DNA of 64,000 nt from Litchfieldella qijiaojingensis (GCF_014651875.1 NZ_BMXS01000004.1:186001-250000), one strand, 5' to 3'; counted from the stretch's first letter, positions 18,931 to 29,007 are shown. The notes: generated by a model not told the origin, from the letters alone. A program made the numbers and translations.

Positions 18931-19059
18931 CTGAATAAATGTCTGCGCGGGCGAATCGCTGCGTTGCGTGGTGCTCGGAAGCCTCACATATAACCGCATA
19001 TGCTCCGGTTCCTGCGCTCCGGGCGCCTTGCGCTTCGCTCTGCTCGTCAATTTATTCAG
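18931..19059. mobile_element. 129-bp palindromic MITE-like element
   Basis: It is bounded by perfect 10-bp inverted ends (CTGAATAAAT at 18931-18940 and ATTTATTCAG at 19050-19059). The interior is an imperfect palindrome with GCG-rich arms and a central CATATAACCGCATATG stretch. It encodes nothing and fills nearly the whole gap between pgpA and the next gene, whose ribosome site lies just outside. Elements with this look occur in other proteobacteria as I recall, but I cannot name the family. Confidence 0.55.
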
Positions 19060-19081
19060 CGCTTTCATGATGGAGAAACCT

Positions 19082-19987
19082 ATGCGCAAGGGGCTGTTCG
19101 TTGTTGTCGTCATCGCAGTGCTGGGGGCGGGGTATCTGGTCGCCCAGGCCACATCGAGCCTGTTGTTCGAGCGAGAACTCGAGCGGACCTTGAATGATCT
19201 GGCGGCACGTGGTGATCTGCACGTCGAACGACACGATGTCGAACGCGGCTGGTTCGTGTCGCACGGTGAGATCGTACTGACTCCACGGCTAGGTGAAGGT
19301 GAGTCCTGGCGATTCGAGTTGCCCTACACTGCACGCCATGGGGTGCTGAGCACGCGTGCCGAAGGTCGCCTGGTGCCGGTGATGGGTGAGGATGACTCCC
19401 TGCTGTTCGGCGAATGGTTGCCGGTCACTCCTCCCCGCTGGCATGCCGAGTACCGCACCCTTTCCAACGATTTGGAGCTGCGTGTCGACCTGGTGGGGTT
19501 TCAGACCACCGAAGGCGAGCGACTGTTCGATTTCCAGGGCGGCGAACTGCTGCTCAGCGGACGCCGCGATGATGTGCGCCTGCAGGCTCGTTTGGGCCCA
19601 TTGGATGTCGAGCAAGGCGACGACATCGTGCAGATCGAGCCGTTGATCCTGGATATCCGCCATCGCCTGGGTGATGACGACCATCCTCCCCACCTGGCGC
19701 TGGATACCTTGCGTCTAGCCAGTCCCTCGCTCGGATTGGAGGTCGATATCGTCGGCGAGTTGCGTTTCCTGGGAGGGGACTGGAGACAGTTTCGGCTAAG
19801 CGACCTGGAGAACGATGTCAGGCGGCAGCACTGGCGGTCGCGTCTCGATGGTCATTTCACCTGGGACGGCCCGCCGGCCCTGGTGCTGCTCCAGCTTGGC
19901 CTGCCGCTGTCGACCGACGTGCTGGAAGTCGAGATCGAAGCCGGTGAGGTGACAATCAACGACCGTCCGCTGCCATCGTTGCACTAG
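19082..19987 (+). CDS. DUF945 (YdgA-like) family protein
   Basis: A 301-residue protein with an N-terminal hydrophobic segment (residues 4-25) acting as signal or anchor, followed by a beta-rich periplasmic domain. The FERELERTLNDLAARGDLHV region and RHDVERGWFVSHGEI match the DUF945/YdgA pattern (a phrase like Y-x-RGWF-S). Function in the family is unknown. The chosen start has a GGAG site 8 bp upstream; the frame is open further upstream but only through the palindromic element. The gene ends 75 bp before the lon start. Confidence 0.75.
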   Translation: MRKGLFVVVVIAVLGAGYLVAQATSSLLFERELERTLNDLAARGDLHVERHDVERGWFVSHGEIVLTPRLGEGESWRFELPYTARHGVLSTRAEGRLVPVMGEDDSLLFGEWLPVTPPRWHAEYRTLSNDLELRVDLVGFQTTEGERLFDFQGGELLLSGRRDDVRLQARLGPLDVEQGDDIVQIEPLILDIRHRLGDDDHPPHLALDTLRLASPSLGLEVDIVGELRFLGGDWRQFRLSDLENDVRRQHWRSRLDGHFTWDGPPALVLLQLGLPLSTDVLEVEIEAGEVTINDRPLPSLH

Positions 19988-20062
19988 CGCTTGAAGTTCC
20001 ACATTGTCGCCCGCATTCCTGTACCCAATGCGGTCAATGGACCACTCGAGACAGGACGCACG

Positions 20063-22483
20063 ATGAGCGAGTACGACGAAAACCTGGAAGATATCATCTC
20101 CGACACCGCCACCGAGGAAGAGCAAGACCGGGAGTCCCGGTCCGGTGGGGCCGTGGTCCCGACCCAGGACTATCTGCCGGAGCGCCTTTACCTGCTGCCG
20201 ATCCACAACCGGCCCTTCTTCCCCGCCCAGGTGCAGCCATTGGTGATTCATCGCCCGCGCTGGGAAGAGACCATGCAGCGGGTTTCCAATACGCCGCACC
20301 ATACCTTGGGCGTTGCTTTCGTCGGCGATACCGGGGTCGACGATCTGAGCTTCGACAGGTTTCCCGAGGTCGGGACCGCCGTGCGCGCACACAAGGTGCA
20401 AGGCGAGGATGAGCAGATCCAGTTCATCGCCCAGGGCATTCGGCGCTTTCGTATCGTGCGCTGGCTGTCGAAGAAACCACCATACCTCGTCGAGGTCAGC
20501 TATCCCAAGGAGCCGGTCAACGTCGAGGAAGACGAGACCCGTGCCTATGCCATGGCGTTGATCAACGGCATCAAGGAGTTGTTGCCGATCAATCCGCTCT
20601 ACGGTGAGGAACTCAAGAACTATCTCAATCGCTTTAGCCCTCATGAGCCAGGGCCGCTGGCTGACTTCGCGGCGGCCATCACCTCGGCCAAGGGGGACGA
20701 ATTGCAGGAGATCCTCGAGACCCTGCCAGTCATGGCACGCATGCAGAAGGTGTTGCCGCTGCTGCACAAGGAGATCGAGGTCGCCCAACTGCAGAGCGAG
20801 ATCAGCGAGCAAGTCAACGCCCAAATGCAGGAGCGCCAGCGCGAGTTCTTCCTGCGCGAGCAGCTCAAGGTGATCCAGCGCGAGCTGGGCATTTCCAAGG
20901 ACGATCGCGAGAACGATGTCGATACCTTCAGGAAGCGCCTCACCGACATGGAGGTTCCCGAGCGGGTCATGGAGCGTATCGACGACGAACTCGACAAGCT
21001 CTCGGTTCTCGAGACCGGCTCGCCGGAATATGGCACTACCCGCAATTACCTGGACTGGCTGACCTCGTTGCCGTGGGGTATCACCAGCCAGGACCAGCTC
21101 GATCTCAAGCATGCGCGCCAGGTCCTCGACCGCGACCACGACGGTCTGGATGACGTCAAGGACCGCATCATCGAGTTTCTCGCCGAAGGCACCTTCAAGG
21201 GCGACGTGGGGGGGTCGATCCTGTTGCTGGTCGGCCCACCGGGGGTCGGCAAGACCTCGGTGGGACGCTCCATCGCAGAAGCCCTGGGCCGCGAGTTCTA
21301 CCGTTTCTCGGTGGGGGGCATGCGCGATGAGGCCGAGATCAAGGGCCATCGTCGCACCTATATCGGCGCCATGCCCGGCAAGCTGGTGCAGGCGCTCAAG
21401 GAGGTCGAGGTAGAGAACCCGGTGATCATGCTCGACGAGATCGACAAGATGGGCCAATCATTCCAGGGCGATCCGGCCTCGGCATTGCTCGAGGTGCTCG
21501 ACCCGGAGCAGAACGTCGACTTCCTCGATCATTACCTGGACGTGCGTCTCGATTTGTCCAAGGTACTCTTCGTGTGTACTGCCAATACCCTGGATTCGAT
21601 TCCCGGGCCGTTGCTCGACCGCATGGAGCAAATCCGCCTGTCGGGTTATATCGCCGAAGAGAAGCAGACCATCGCCAAGCATCACTTGTGGCCCAAGCTG
21701 TTAAAGCGCGACAAGATCCCGAAGAAGCGCATCAATCTTACCGAAGCCGCACTCAAGCAGGTCATCGAAGGCTATGCCCGTGAGGCCGGGGTGCGACAGC
21801 TCGAGAAACAGCTTCACCGCATCGTGCGCAAGGCGGCGGTCAAGTTGCTCGAGAACGACCAGCAGACGGTCAAGGTTTCGATCAACAACCTCGAGGAATT
21901 TCTTGGCGCACCGCTATTCCGCAAGGACGAGGTTCTCAGGGGGGAAGGTATCGTCACCGGACTGGCGTGGACCGCCATGGGTGGCGCCACCCTGCCGGTG
22001 GAAGCCGGCAAGGTGCATGCCCTGGATCGCGGTTTCAAGCTCACCGGCCAGCTTGGCGACGTGATGAAGGAGTCGGCGAATATCGCCTATAGCTACGTCC
22101 AGGGCCACTTGGGCGAGTTCGGCGCCGATGCCGACTTCTTCAATGACGCTTTCATTCACTTGCATGTGCCGGAAGGCGCCACGCCCAAGGATGGCCCCTC
22201 GGCCGGGGTGACCATGACCACGGCCCTGTTGTCGCTGGCCAGGCATCAGTCCATTGATCGGTCGCTGGCGATGACCGGTGAGTTGACCCTCACTGGTCAG
22301 GTGCTGCCGGTGGGCGGTATCCGTGAGAAGATCATCGCCGCTCGACGCAGCGACATCTTCGAGGTGATCCTGCCCGACGCCAACCGTCGCGACTACAACG
22401 AACTGCCTGGCTTTCTCAAGGAGGGCATGACGGTGCACTTCGCCAAGCGCTACCAGGACGTGGCCAAGGTGGTATTCGGCTAA
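20063..22483 (+). CDS. lon: ATP-dependent Lon protease, AsrA-like paralogue
   Basis: An 806-residue LonA-type AAA+ protease. In order: an acidic N-terminal tail, the LON substrate domain (from about residue 40, [15 protein letters not shown]), a coiled section, Walker [12 protein letters not shown], Walker [12 protein letters not shown], and the protease domain with the serine in [12 protein letters not shown] and the lysine in [14 protein letters not shown]. It is not next to clpX, and the [11 protein letters not shown] opening resembles the Pseudomonas AsrA-type Lon, a stress-response paralogue, rather than housekeeping Lon. A heptamer element begins 4 bp after its stop. Confidence 0.93.
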   Translation: MSEYDENLEDIISDTATEEEQDRESRSGGAVVPTQDYLPERLYLLPIHNRPFFPAQVQPLVIHRPRWEETMQRVSNTPHHTLGVAFVGDTGVDDLSFDRFPEVGTAVRAHKVQGEDEQIQFIAQGIRRFRIVRWLSKKPPYLVEVSYPKEPVNVEEDETRAYAMALINGIKELLPINPLYGEELKNYLNRFSPHEPGPLADFAAAITSAKGDELQEILETLPVMARMQKVLPLLHKEIEVAQLQSEISEQVNAQMQERQREFFLREQLKVIQRELGISKDDRENDVDTFRKRLTDMEVPERVMERIDDELDKLSVLETGSPEYGTTRNYLDWLTSLPWGITSQDQLDLKHARQVLDRDHDGLDDVKDRIIEFLAEGTFKGDVGGSILLLVGPPGVGKTSVGRSIAEALGREFYRFSVGGMRDEAEIKGHRRTYIGAMPGKLVQALKEVEVENPVIMLDEIDKMGQSFQGDPASALLEVLDPEQNVDFLDHYLDVRLDLSKVLFVCTANTLDSIPGPLLDRMEQIRLSGYIAEEKQTIAKHHLWPKLLKRDKIPKKRINLTEAALKQVIEGYAREAGVRQLEKQLHRIVRKAAVKLLENDQQTVKVSINNLEEFLGAPLFRKDEVLRGEGIVTGLAWTAMGGATLPVEAGKVHALDRGFKLTGQLGDVMKESANIAYSYVQGHLGEFGADADFFNDAFIHLHVPEGATPKDGPSAGVTMTTALLSLARHQSIDRSLAMTGELTLTGQVLPVGGIREKIIAARRSDIFEVILPDANRRDYNELPGFLKEGMTVHFAKRYQDVAKVVFG

Positions 22484-22486
22484 GTT

Positions 22487-22630
22487 GGGCTACGGGCTAC
22501 GGGCTACGGGCTACGGGCTACGGGCAGTTTGTGGATGGCTCGGAACCAACAACAATCCTGCTCGAAGCTCGAAGCTCGAAGCTCGAAGCTCGAAGCTCGA
22601 AGCTCGAAGCTCGAAGCTCGAAGCTCGAAG
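22487..22630. repeat. Type 1 heptamer element: GGGCTAC x5, core, CTCGAAG x10
   Basis: Five perfect GGGCTAC units (22487-22521) start 4 bp after the lon stop. A 39-bp segment (22522-22560) that begins GGGCAGTTTG and contains AACAACAATCCT follows, then ten perfect CTCGAAG units (22561-22630). The 39-bp segment is shared with the elements at 34.3 and 43.8 kb (32 of 39 identical to the former by hand count). The rest of the gap to ilvD (22631-22752) is ordinary sequence without a clear terminator. Confidence 0.95.
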
Positions 22631-22752
22631 CCTGCTGTCTGGCCAGCCGCCCCGGCTCGTGCCAGAATCGGCGGTCGACCTGGACACCCAGAACCGTCTA
22701 AAACTGTCTGCGAGATAGTGAAAGACGGCGTGACTGAGCACGAGAGGACATC

Positions 22753-24597
22753 ATGCCCGAATACCGTTCCCGCACCACCACCGCCGGTCGCAACATGGCC
22801 GGAGCCCGCGCCCTTTGGCGTGCCACCGGCATGAAGGACGACGACTTCCACAAGCCGATCATCGCCGTGGCCAATTCCTTCACCCAGTTCGTGCCCGGCC
22901 ATGTGCACCTGAAGGACATGGGGCAACTGGTGGCCCGCGAGATCGAGAAGGCCGGCGGGGTAGCCAAGGAGTTCAACACCATCGCGGTGGACGACGGCAT
23001 CGCCATGGGCCACGACGGCATGCTCTACTCGCTGCCCAGTCGCGACATCATCGCCGATAGTGTCGAGTACATGGTCAGCGCCCACTGTGCCGACGCACTG
23101 GTATGCATCTCCAACTGCGACAAGATCACTCCGGGGATGCTGATGGCTGCCATGCGTCTCAATATCCCGGCGATCTTCGTCTCCGGCGGGCCCATGGAAG
23201 CGGGCAAGACCAAGCTGCTCGATCACGGCCTGGACCTGGTCGACGCCATGGTCATGGCCGCCGATGACAAGGTCGACGATGCCACCCTGGCCGAGGTCGA
23301 GCGCAGCGCCTGTCCGACCTGCGGTAGCTGCTCGGGCATGTTCACCGCCAACTCCATGAACTGTCTCACCGAGGCACTGGGCCTGGCACTGCCGGGCAAC
23401 GGCACCGTGGTCGCCACCCATGCCGACCGTCGCCGGCTGTTCGAGACCGCCGGTCACCGTATCGTCGAACTTGCCAAGCGCTACTACGAAGGTGACGAGG
23501 CGCATCTGCTGCCGCGTGCCATCGGCTCCAAGGCGGCGTTCAAGAACGCCATGACCCTGGATATCGCCATGGGCGGCTCGACCAACACCATCCTGCATCT
23601 GCTCGCCGCCGCCCAGGAGGCCGAGCTCGACTTCGGCATGGCCGACATCGACCGCCTGTCGCGTGAGGTCCCGCAGCTGTGCAAGGTGGCGCCCAACACC
23701 CAGAAGTACCACATCGAGGACGTGCACCGTGCCGGTGGCATCATGGCGATCCTCGGCGAGCTGGACCGTGCGCGGGTACTGGATACCTCGGTGCCCACCG
23801 TTTACGGCGACAGCCTCAAGGCGGCGCTGGACGAGTGGGACATTATGCGCAACCCGTCACCCGAGGTGGTGGAGTTCTTCAAGGCCGGCCCCGGCGGTGT
23901 TCCCACCCAGGAGGCCTTCTCGCAGAGCGCTCGCTGGCCGAGCCTCGACGGCGATCGTGCCACCGGCTGCATCCGTGACCTCGAGCACGCCTTCTCACGA
24001 GAAGGGGGGTTGGCGGTGCTGCATGGCAATATCGCCCGCGACGGTTGCGTGGTGAAGACCGCCGGCGTCGACGACTCTATCCTGGTCTTCGAAGGCCCGG
24101 CGCACGTGGTCGAGTCCCAGGATCAGGCGGTGGAGCACATCTTGGGTGGCAAGGTGAAGGAGGGCGAGGTCGTCGTCATCCGCTATGAAGGGCCCAAGGG
24201 TGGCCCTGGCATGCAGGAGATGCTTTACCCGACCTCGTACCTCAAGTCCAAGGGGCTCGGCAAGGCGTGTGCACTGCTCACCGACGGGCGCTTCTCCGGC
24301 GGCACCTCAGGGCTGTCCATCGGTCATGTCTCGCCCGAGGCCGCGGCGGGCGGTGCCATCGGCCTGGTCGAGTCGGGCGATATCATCCAGATCGATATTC
24401 CCAACCGGGCGATCAACGTCAAGCTTACCGACGCCGAACTGGCCGAACGTCGCAAGGCGATGGAAGCGAAGGGTGCCGATGCCTGGAAGCCGAGCATCCA
24501 GCGTGTGCGCAAGGTATCGGCGGCACTCAAGGCTTACGCGCTGCTCGCCACATCCGCCGACAAGGGCGCGGTGCGCGACCTTTCCAAGCTGGATTGA
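22753..24597 (+). CDS. ilvD: Dihydroxy-acid dehydratase
   Basis: A 614-residue iron-sulfur enzyme of branched-chain amino acid synthesis (dihydroxyisovalerate to ketoisovalerate and the isoleucine equivalent). The cluster cysteines are visible in [11 protein letters not shown] and [40 protein letters not shown] marks the C-terminal active-site region. Length equals the E. coli enzyme. The start follows GAGGA. A GC-rich hairpin follows the stop. Confidence 0.98.
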   Translation: MPEYRSRTTTAGRNMAGARALWRATGMKDDDFHKPIIAVANSFTQFVPGHVHLKDMGQLVAREIEKAGGVAKEFNTIAVDDGIAMGHDGMLYSLPSRDIIADSVEYMVSAHCADALVCISNCDKITPGMLMAAMRLNIPAIFVSGGPMEAGKTKLLDHGLDLVDAMVMAADDKVDDATLAEVERSACPTCGSCSGMFTANSMNCLTEALGLALPGNGTVVATHADRRRLFETAGHRIVELAKRYYEGDEAHLLPRAIGSKAAFKNAMTLDIAMGGSTNTILHLLAAAQEAELDFGMADIDRLSREVPQLCKVAPNTQKYHIEDVHRAGGIMAILGELDRARVLDTSVPTVYGDSLKAALDEWDIMRNPSPEVVEFFKAGPGGVPTQEAFSQSARWPSLDGDRATGCIRDLEHAFSREGGLAVLHGNIARDGCVVKTAGVDDSILVFEGPAHVVESQDQAVEHILGGKVKEGEVVVIRYEGPKGGPGMQEMLYPTSYLKSKGLGKACALLTDGRFSGGTSGLSIGHVSPEAAAGGAIGLVESGDIIQIDIPNRAINVKLTDAELAERRKAMEAKGADAWKPSIQRVRKVSAALKAYALLATSADKGAVRDLSKLD

Positions 24598-24611
24598 GGC
24601 CTCCTGAATGG

Positions 24612-24642
24612 CGAGGCCCGCGCCGGATGGGCGCGGGCCTCG
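24612..24642. terminator. Long GC hairpin after ilvD, possibly bidirectional
   Basis: CGAGGCCCGCGCC and its complement pair almost perfectly over 13 bp around a short loop, 15 bp after the ilvD stop. No T-run follows, so it is either a Rho-independent terminator without U tract or an mRNA-stabilising hairpin. It also lies downstream of the small minus-strand frame at 24681-24791. Confidence 0.55.
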
Positions 24643-24680
24643 ATGAATGTCGACGCTTTCCCTGTCGGATGCGCAGGGTT

Positions 24681-24791
24681 TCAGGCGGCATCATGAAACG
24701 ACTTTGATGCCTCCTCCTCCAGGGCCTCGAGTTCGCACTCCAATTCGAACCACAACACCAGCATGTCCAGACTATCTTCGGAACAGCACAT
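24681..24791 (-). CDS. Possible small acidic protein (36 residues)
   Basis: A short frame in the 377-bp gap between ilvD and the oxidoreductase. It begins MCCSEDSLDMLVLWFELE, continues with a run rich in Glu and Leu (ELEALEEEA) and ends SFHDAA. GGAGG lies 9 bases before the ATG, and a strong hairpin lies downstream. The composition suggests an acidic amphipathic helix with an N-terminal Cys pair. I do not recognise a family; it could be chance. Confidence 0.4.
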   Translation of the reverse strand: MCCSEDSLDMLVLWFELECELEALEEEASKSFHDAA

Positions 24792-24974
24792 CCTGACAAC
24801 CTCCCTGATCGAGTGGTGGATGGCGCAATACGCAACTCAGTATGGCTGACTAGACGAAGGTCGACATGACGTTTTTTGATCCTTTTTTGATATGCATCAG
24901 ACTGACATGCATAACGCAGGCCTACCGGACGGATACCATCAAGGGTGGTTGCGGAACACAGACAAGGAGATGGG

Positions 24975-26057
24975 ATGAAGGAAATCTTCAACGTTGGCGT
25001 GGTGGGCTATGGCTTTGCCAGTAAGACCTTTCACATACCGTTGATCCTGGCGACTCCCGGCCTGAACCTGGTGGCAGTGTCTTCCAGTGACGCCGATAAG
25101 GTACATGCCGACTTGCCGGATGTCGTCGTGGAATCCAAGCCCCAGGCGCTGTTCGCGCGCAGCGAAATCGACCTGGTGGTGATTCCGACCCCCAACGAGA
25201 CCCACTTTCCGCTGGCCAAGTCGGCGCTGCTTGCGGGCAAGCACGTGATTCTCGACAAGCCCTTCACCGTGACGCTTTCCGAAGCCCGCATGCTCAAGAG
25301 CCAGGCCGATGAATGCGAGCGGCTCTTGACGGTGTTCCACAACCGGCGCTGGGACAGCGATTTCCTGACTCTCAAGTCGTTACTCAAGCAGGGGACCCTG
25401 GGGCGCGTGGTCAACCTGGAGTCGCGTTTCGACCGCTTTCGTCCCGGGGTACGTGAGCGCTGGCGCGAACAGCCCAAGCCGGGCGCGGGTATCTGGTACG
25501 ATCTGGGGCCGCACCTGCTCGACCAGGCCCGTCAACTGTTCGGCATGCCGCGCGCGATCCTCCTCGACCTGGCCAACCGACGTGATGGGGCCAAGGTCGA
25601 TGATGACTTCCTGGCCTTGCTCGACTATGGCGGGCTCAGGGTCACGCTCAAGGCCAGCGCCCTGGTCGCCGAGCCCACGCCGCGCTTCGCCGTCTACGGA
25701 ACCCGGGGCAGCTACGTCAAGTATGGACTCGACCCGCAGGAGGAACGGCTCAAGGCTGGCGAAACACCGGCACCGCAGTGGGGCGAGGACACCCGCCACG
25801 GCACCCTGACCCTGCGTGATGGAGAAGGCGAGGATGCCCCGCTGGTGTCCCGTGAACAGCCGACGCTTCCCGGCGACTATCTCGCCTATTACCGAGGCAT
25901 CGTGGCGGCCCTGAATGGCGATGGTCCGACCCCGGTCGGTGTCGACGACGCCCTGGCGGTGATGGGGCTGCTCGAGGCCGGCTTGGACAGTTGTCGCCAG
26001 GGGCGCTGGGTTAAGCTCAAGGAAGGTTCGCCCTCCAAGCGGCTACATCCGCACTGA
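24975..26057 (+). CDS. Gfo/Idh/MocA-family NAD(P)-dependent oxidoreductase (YdgJ-like)
   Basis: A 360-residue oxidoreductase. The Rossmann motif VGVVGYGFASKTFHIPLI is at the N-terminus, the conserved KPFTVTLSEA lysine segment is near residue 95, and the catalytic-domain WYDLGPHLLDQARQLFG histidine follows. FASKTFH and the length place it in the YdgJ subgroup. The substrate is probably a sugar, cyclitol or related polyol; none can be named from context. AAGGAG lies 6 bp before the ATG. Convergent with nudE, with a 6-bp gap and no obvious terminator between them. Confidence 0.88.
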   Translation: MKEIFNVGVVGYGFASKTFHIPLILATPGLNLVAVSSSDADKVHADLPDVVVESKPQALFARSEIDLVVIPTPNETHFPLAKSALLAGKHVILDKPFTVTLSEARMLKSQADECERLLTVFHNRRWDSDFLTLKSLLKQGTLGRVVNLESRFDRFRPGVRERWREQPKPGAGIWYDLGPHLLDQARQLFGMPRAILLDLANRRDGAKVDDDFLALLDYGGLRVTLKASALVAEPTPRFAVYGTRGSYVKYGLDPQEERLKAGETPAPQWGEDTRHGTLTLRDGEGEDAPLVSREQPTLPGDYLAYYRGIVAALNGDGPTPVGVDDALAVMGLLEAGLDSCRQGRWVKLKEGSPSKRLHPH

Positions 26058-26063
26058 TTCGAG

Positions 26064-26639
26064 CTACCAGAGCCTGGGGCGAGCGCTCTCGTCACGGAGC
26101 CGGTCTCGTACGATGTACAGCGCGGCGATGGCGCGGGCTTCGTGGAAGTCGTCGCGAGCCAGCAGGGCAGGAAGCTCGTCGATGGCGTGGGTCTCGACGA
26201 TCAGCGGCTCGGGTTCGTCTCCAGCCAGCCGTTGGGGGTAGAGGTCGGTGGCGAGCATGACCTGCATGCGATGGCGCATGTAGTTGGGGGCCAGGGACAG
26301 TTCCACCAGGGGCTCGATGTTACGGGCCCCGAAGCCGCACTCTTCCATCAGTTCACGATTTGCCGCCGAGACGATGTCCTCTCCGGGGTCGACCAGCCCC
26401 TTGGGCAGGGTCAGCACGTAGTCGTCGAAACCGGCGGCGTATTCACGAATCAACAGCACGTGTTCCGGATCCGGCATGGCAACGATCATCACCGCACCAT
26501 GGTCGCTGCCCATCAACCGCTCGAAGCTGCGCTCCGCGCCGTTGGAGAAGCGCAGCTCGAGGGCTTCGACCCTGAACAGTCGGCTGCGAGTGACTTCGCG
26601 GCGCGACAGGATGCGTGGCTTTTCGGGAAAGGTGGGCAT
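26064..26639 (-). CDS. nudE: ADP compounds hydrolase NudE
   Basis: A 191-residue Nudix hydrolase acting on ADP-ribose, Ap3A and NADH-type substrates. The Nudix box is complete (GLVDPGEDIVSAANRELMEE followed by CGF). The N-terminus MPTFPEKPRILSRREVTRSRLF matches NudE in style. It is divergent from the HAD nucleotidase gene, as in E. coli (nudE / yrfG-hslR-hslO), which supports the specific name. Confidence 0.93.
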   Translation of the reverse strand: MPTFPEKPRILSRREVTRSRLFRVEALELRFSNGAERSFERLMGSDHGAVMIVAMPDPEHVLLIREYAAGFDDYVLTLPKGLVDPGEDIVSAANRELMEECGFGARNIEPLVELSLAPNYMRHRMQVMLATDLYPQRLAGDEPEPLIVETHAIDELPALLARDDFHEARAIAALYIVRDRLRDESARPRLW

Positions 26640-26734
26640 GGAGGCCTCCGGGCATGGGGTACGTGATGCTGTGTTGCCGATCCTGATGATCCAGTACAAT
26701 ACCATTCAACTCTCTGTTGCGGAGCCTCTGGCCG

Positions 26735-27400
26735 ATGATCGACTGGCGTGTCATCGACACTGTATTGCTGGACATGGACGGTACCTTGCTGGACCTGCAT
26801 TTCGACAGCCACTTCTGGCTCGAGCACCTGCCCAAGCGCTATGTCGAACTGCATCACCTGGACGATGTCACCCAGGACGAGGTGCGCGCACGCATCATCC
26901 GCGAGCAAGGTACGCTCAATTGGTACAGCCTTGCTTACTGGAGCCGTGAGTTGGGGGTGGATGTTCTCGCCCTCAAGCGTGAAGTCCAGCATTTGATCGG
27001 CCTGCGCAGTGATGCCTTGGATTTCCTCAAATGGTTGAAGCGCGCGCATCCGCGCGTAGTGTTGGCCACCAATGCCGACCGTGAGAGCCTGGCGCTCAAG
27101 TTGCCGCTGACCGGTCTCGAGGACTACCTTGACGCCGTCGTGTCGTCGGCGGATGTCGGCGTGGCCAAGGAGGCTCCCGAGTTCTGGTTCGCACTGCAGG
27201 AACTCGAACCGTTCGATCCCGAGAGAACCCTATTCATCGATGACAACCAGGCGGTGCTGGAATGTGCGCGGGAATTCGGCATCCGCTTCCTGCTGGGCAT
27301 CAAACAGCCCGACAGCACCCGTCCCGAACGCGAACTCGAGGAATTCATTGCGCTGGATCGCTTCGCCACCATTCTTCCTGGCGAACGGCCGCGCACCTGA
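26735..27400 (+). CDS. yrfG: HAD-family GMP/IMP nucleotidase (YrfG)
   Basis: A 221-residue HAD phosphatase. Motif I is LLDMDGTLLDLHFD, motif II LATNADRESLALK, motif III KEAPEFW and motif IV LFIDDNQAVLE. YrfG of E. coli dephosphorylates purine nucleotides; the gene order with nudE, hslR and hslO is the same. The start at 26735 has GGAG 10 bp upstream. hslR begins 8 bp after the stop, so the genes are co-transcribed. Confidence 0.92.
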   Translation: MIDWRVIDTVLLDMDGTLLDLHFDSHFWLEHLPKRYVELHHLDDVTQDEVRARIIREQGTLNWYSLAYWSRELGVDVLALKREVQHLIGLRSDALDFLKWLKRAHPRVVLATNADRESLALKLPLTGLEDYLDAVVSSADVGVAKEAPEFWFALQELEPFDPERTLFIDDNQAVLECAREFGIRFLLGIKQPDSTRPERELEEFIALDRFATILPGERPRT

Positions 27401-27408
27401 GGTGAGCG

Positions 27409-27795
27409 ATGGAAACGGTACGACTCGACAAATGGCTGTGGGCGGCACGCTTCTTCAAGACCCGGGCGCTGGCCAAGAAGGCCATCGACGGTGGCAAGGT
27501 TCAATACAACGGGGCCAAGGCCAAGACCAGCAAGGCCGTCGAACGCGGCGCGCGGATCAAGGTGCCGCAGGGCTGGGACGTCTGGGAGGTCGAAGTCGTG
27601 GCGCTGTCCGATCAGCGCCGCGGTGCGCCCGAAGCCCGGGAACTTTATCGTGAGACCCCAGAGAGCCAGGCCCGCCGCGAGCGTGAAGCCGAGCGGCGGC
27701 GGCTGGCCAATCAGGCCTTCCAGCAACCGCCGCGCCGTCCCGACAAGAAACAACGCCGCGAACTGCAGCGGATACAGCGGCAGGGGGAAGACTGA
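27409..27795 (+). CDS. hslR: Ribosome-associated heat shock protein Hsp15
   Basis: A 128-residue S4-domain RNA-binding protein that recognises stalled 50S subunits carrying a nascent chain. The S4 fold begins at once (VRLDKWLWAARFFKTRALAKKAIDGG), followed by a basic, glutamine- and arginine-rich tail. It sits between yrfG and hslO as in E. coli. A REP-like pair separates it from hslO. Confidence 0.96.
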   Translation: METVRLDKWLWAARFFKTRALAKKAIDGGKVQYNGAKAKTSKAVERGARIKVPQGWDVWEVEVVALSDQRRGAPEARELYRETPESQARREREAERRRLANQAFQQPPRRPDKKQRRELQRIQRQGED

Positions 27796-27824
27796 CGCCT
27801 GGCGTTGCCGCTGACTCATGTCGT

Positions 27825-27902
27825 TGTGGGAGCGCAGCTTGCTGCGCGATGAGACTCGCTGCTACAGGCATGCAAATCGCGCAATGAATTGCGCTCCCAC
27901 CT
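27825..27902. repeat. REP/BIME-like pair between hslR and hslO
   Basis: A forward copy (GTGGGAGCGCAGCTTGCTGC then GCGAT) and an inverted copy (ATCGCGCAATGAATTGCGCT then CCCAC) face each other over a short spacer. Each is a hairpin of about 7-8 bp whose 3' side ends in GCGAT. Similar units occur at 37.4, 47.8, 48.9 and 59.7 kb. Confidence 0.85.
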
Positions 27903-27962
27903 GAATATCGCCTTCAATCTTTCAACATGGCGGATGAGTATCCGTTTGATATCGAGACAACC

Positions 27963-28838
27963 ATGACCGACCAGATCCAACGCTTCCTTTTCGACGATAC
28001 CAACGTGCGGGGTGAGATCGTCACCCTGGAAGCCGCTTACCGGGAAGTGCTCGACAAGCACGCCTATCCGGCGCCGGTCAATCGCCTCTTGGGCGAGTTG
28101 CTTTCGGCCGTGGCGCTCCTCACCGAAACGGTCAAGCTCGACGGCACCCTGAGCATGGAAGTCCGTGGTAAGGGCCCCGTGTCGCTGCTGATGGCTGAAT
28201 CCAATCCAGGGGGCGAATTGCGTGCCATCGCCCGGTTGTCCGAAGCACACGACTTGCCCGGCGACACCGCTGGTTTCCGTGAATGGCTAGGCGATGGCCA
28301 GATCGTGATCACGCTCGATCCGCAGGAGGGTAACCGGTACCAGGGCATCGTCGCGTTGGATGCCGATGACCTGGCCTCATGCCTGGAAGATTACTTTTCC
28401 CGTTCCGAGCAGTTGCCCACCCGTTTGTGGCTCACAGCTGACGGCCAGCGAGCCGCTGGGCTGCTGTTGCAGCAACTGCCCAATGATACGGCCAACAAGG
28501 ATCCTGATGCTTGGGACAGAACCGTGCATCTGGCTTCGACGTTGCGTGATGATGAACTGCTTCGTCTCAAGCAACGCGAGCTGCTGTTCCGGCTTTATCA
28601 CGAGGAAGTCATCCGGGTCTTCGATCCCAAGGCGTTACGCTTTGGCTGCACCTGCTCGCGGGAACGCATCGTCCAGGCACTCTACAACCTGGGGGCCGAT
28701 GAGCTGCGTGAGATCCTCGAGGAACAGAAGGCCATCGACACCCAATGCCATTTCTGCAATACCCGCTATCACTTCAATGCGGCCGAGATCGAGGCGTTGA
28801 TCGAGTCGCCGGATTCACCTGCACCGACCGTGCACTGA
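27963..28838 (+). CDS. hslO: Redox-regulated chaperone Hsp33
   Basis: A 291-residue holdase activated by disulfide formation and unfolding under oxidative stress. The C-terminal zinc switch is intact: [10 protein letters not shown] supplies the CxC pair and DTQCHFCN the CxxC pair. The N-terminal domain opens [16 protein letters not shown] as expected. Start 27963 matches the family; ATG 27927 is in frame but adds 12 non-conserved residues. It belongs to the yrfG-hslR-hslO unit. Confidence 0.96.
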   Translation: MTDQIQRFLFDDTNVRGEIVTLEAAYREVLDKHAYPAPVNRLLGELLSAVALLTETVKLDGTLSMEVRGKGPVSLLMAESNPGGELRAIARLSEAHDLPGDTAGFREWLGDGQIVITLDPQEGNRYQGIVALDADDLASCLEDYFSRSEQLPTRLWLTADGQRAAGLLLQQLPNDTANKDPDAWDRTVHLASTLRDDELLRLKQRELLFRLYHEEVIRVFDPKALRFGCTCSRERIVQALYNLGADELREILEEQKAIDTQCHFCNTRYHFNAAEIEALIESPDSPAPTVH

Positions 28839-28841
28839 GAC

Positions 28842-28905
28842 AAGCTGCGGGCTTCGAGCGGCGAGCTACGAGCAGTTACGGATAGCTAGGGGCTGCCCGA
28901 AGCCC
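28842..28905. repeat. Shrunken type 1 heptamer element
   Basis: Four left-hand heptamers (AAGCTGC, GGGCTTC, GAGCGGC, GAGCTAC) followed by GAGC-AGTT, a shortened 22-bp core, and a single CCCGAAG plus CCC. The order and phase are those of the elements at 22.5, 34.3 and 43.8 kb. It starts 4 bp after the hslO stop. It is either a decayed copy or a minimal form before expansion. Confidence 0.65.
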
Positions 28906-29007
28906 AGTTAGTCAAATTACGGGGAGAGCCAAAAAATTGCGCCGTGTAGTAGGAAAACTACAAGAAAATCCGCTAACTTCGGCGTTTTCCAATAGCGTGC
29001 TTTTTGC

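Noticed and set aside
24945-24974. Longer N-terminus for the Gfo/Idh/MocA oxidoreductase
   Set aside because: The extra ten residues are not conserved in the family and the AAGGAG site serves the ATG at 24975.
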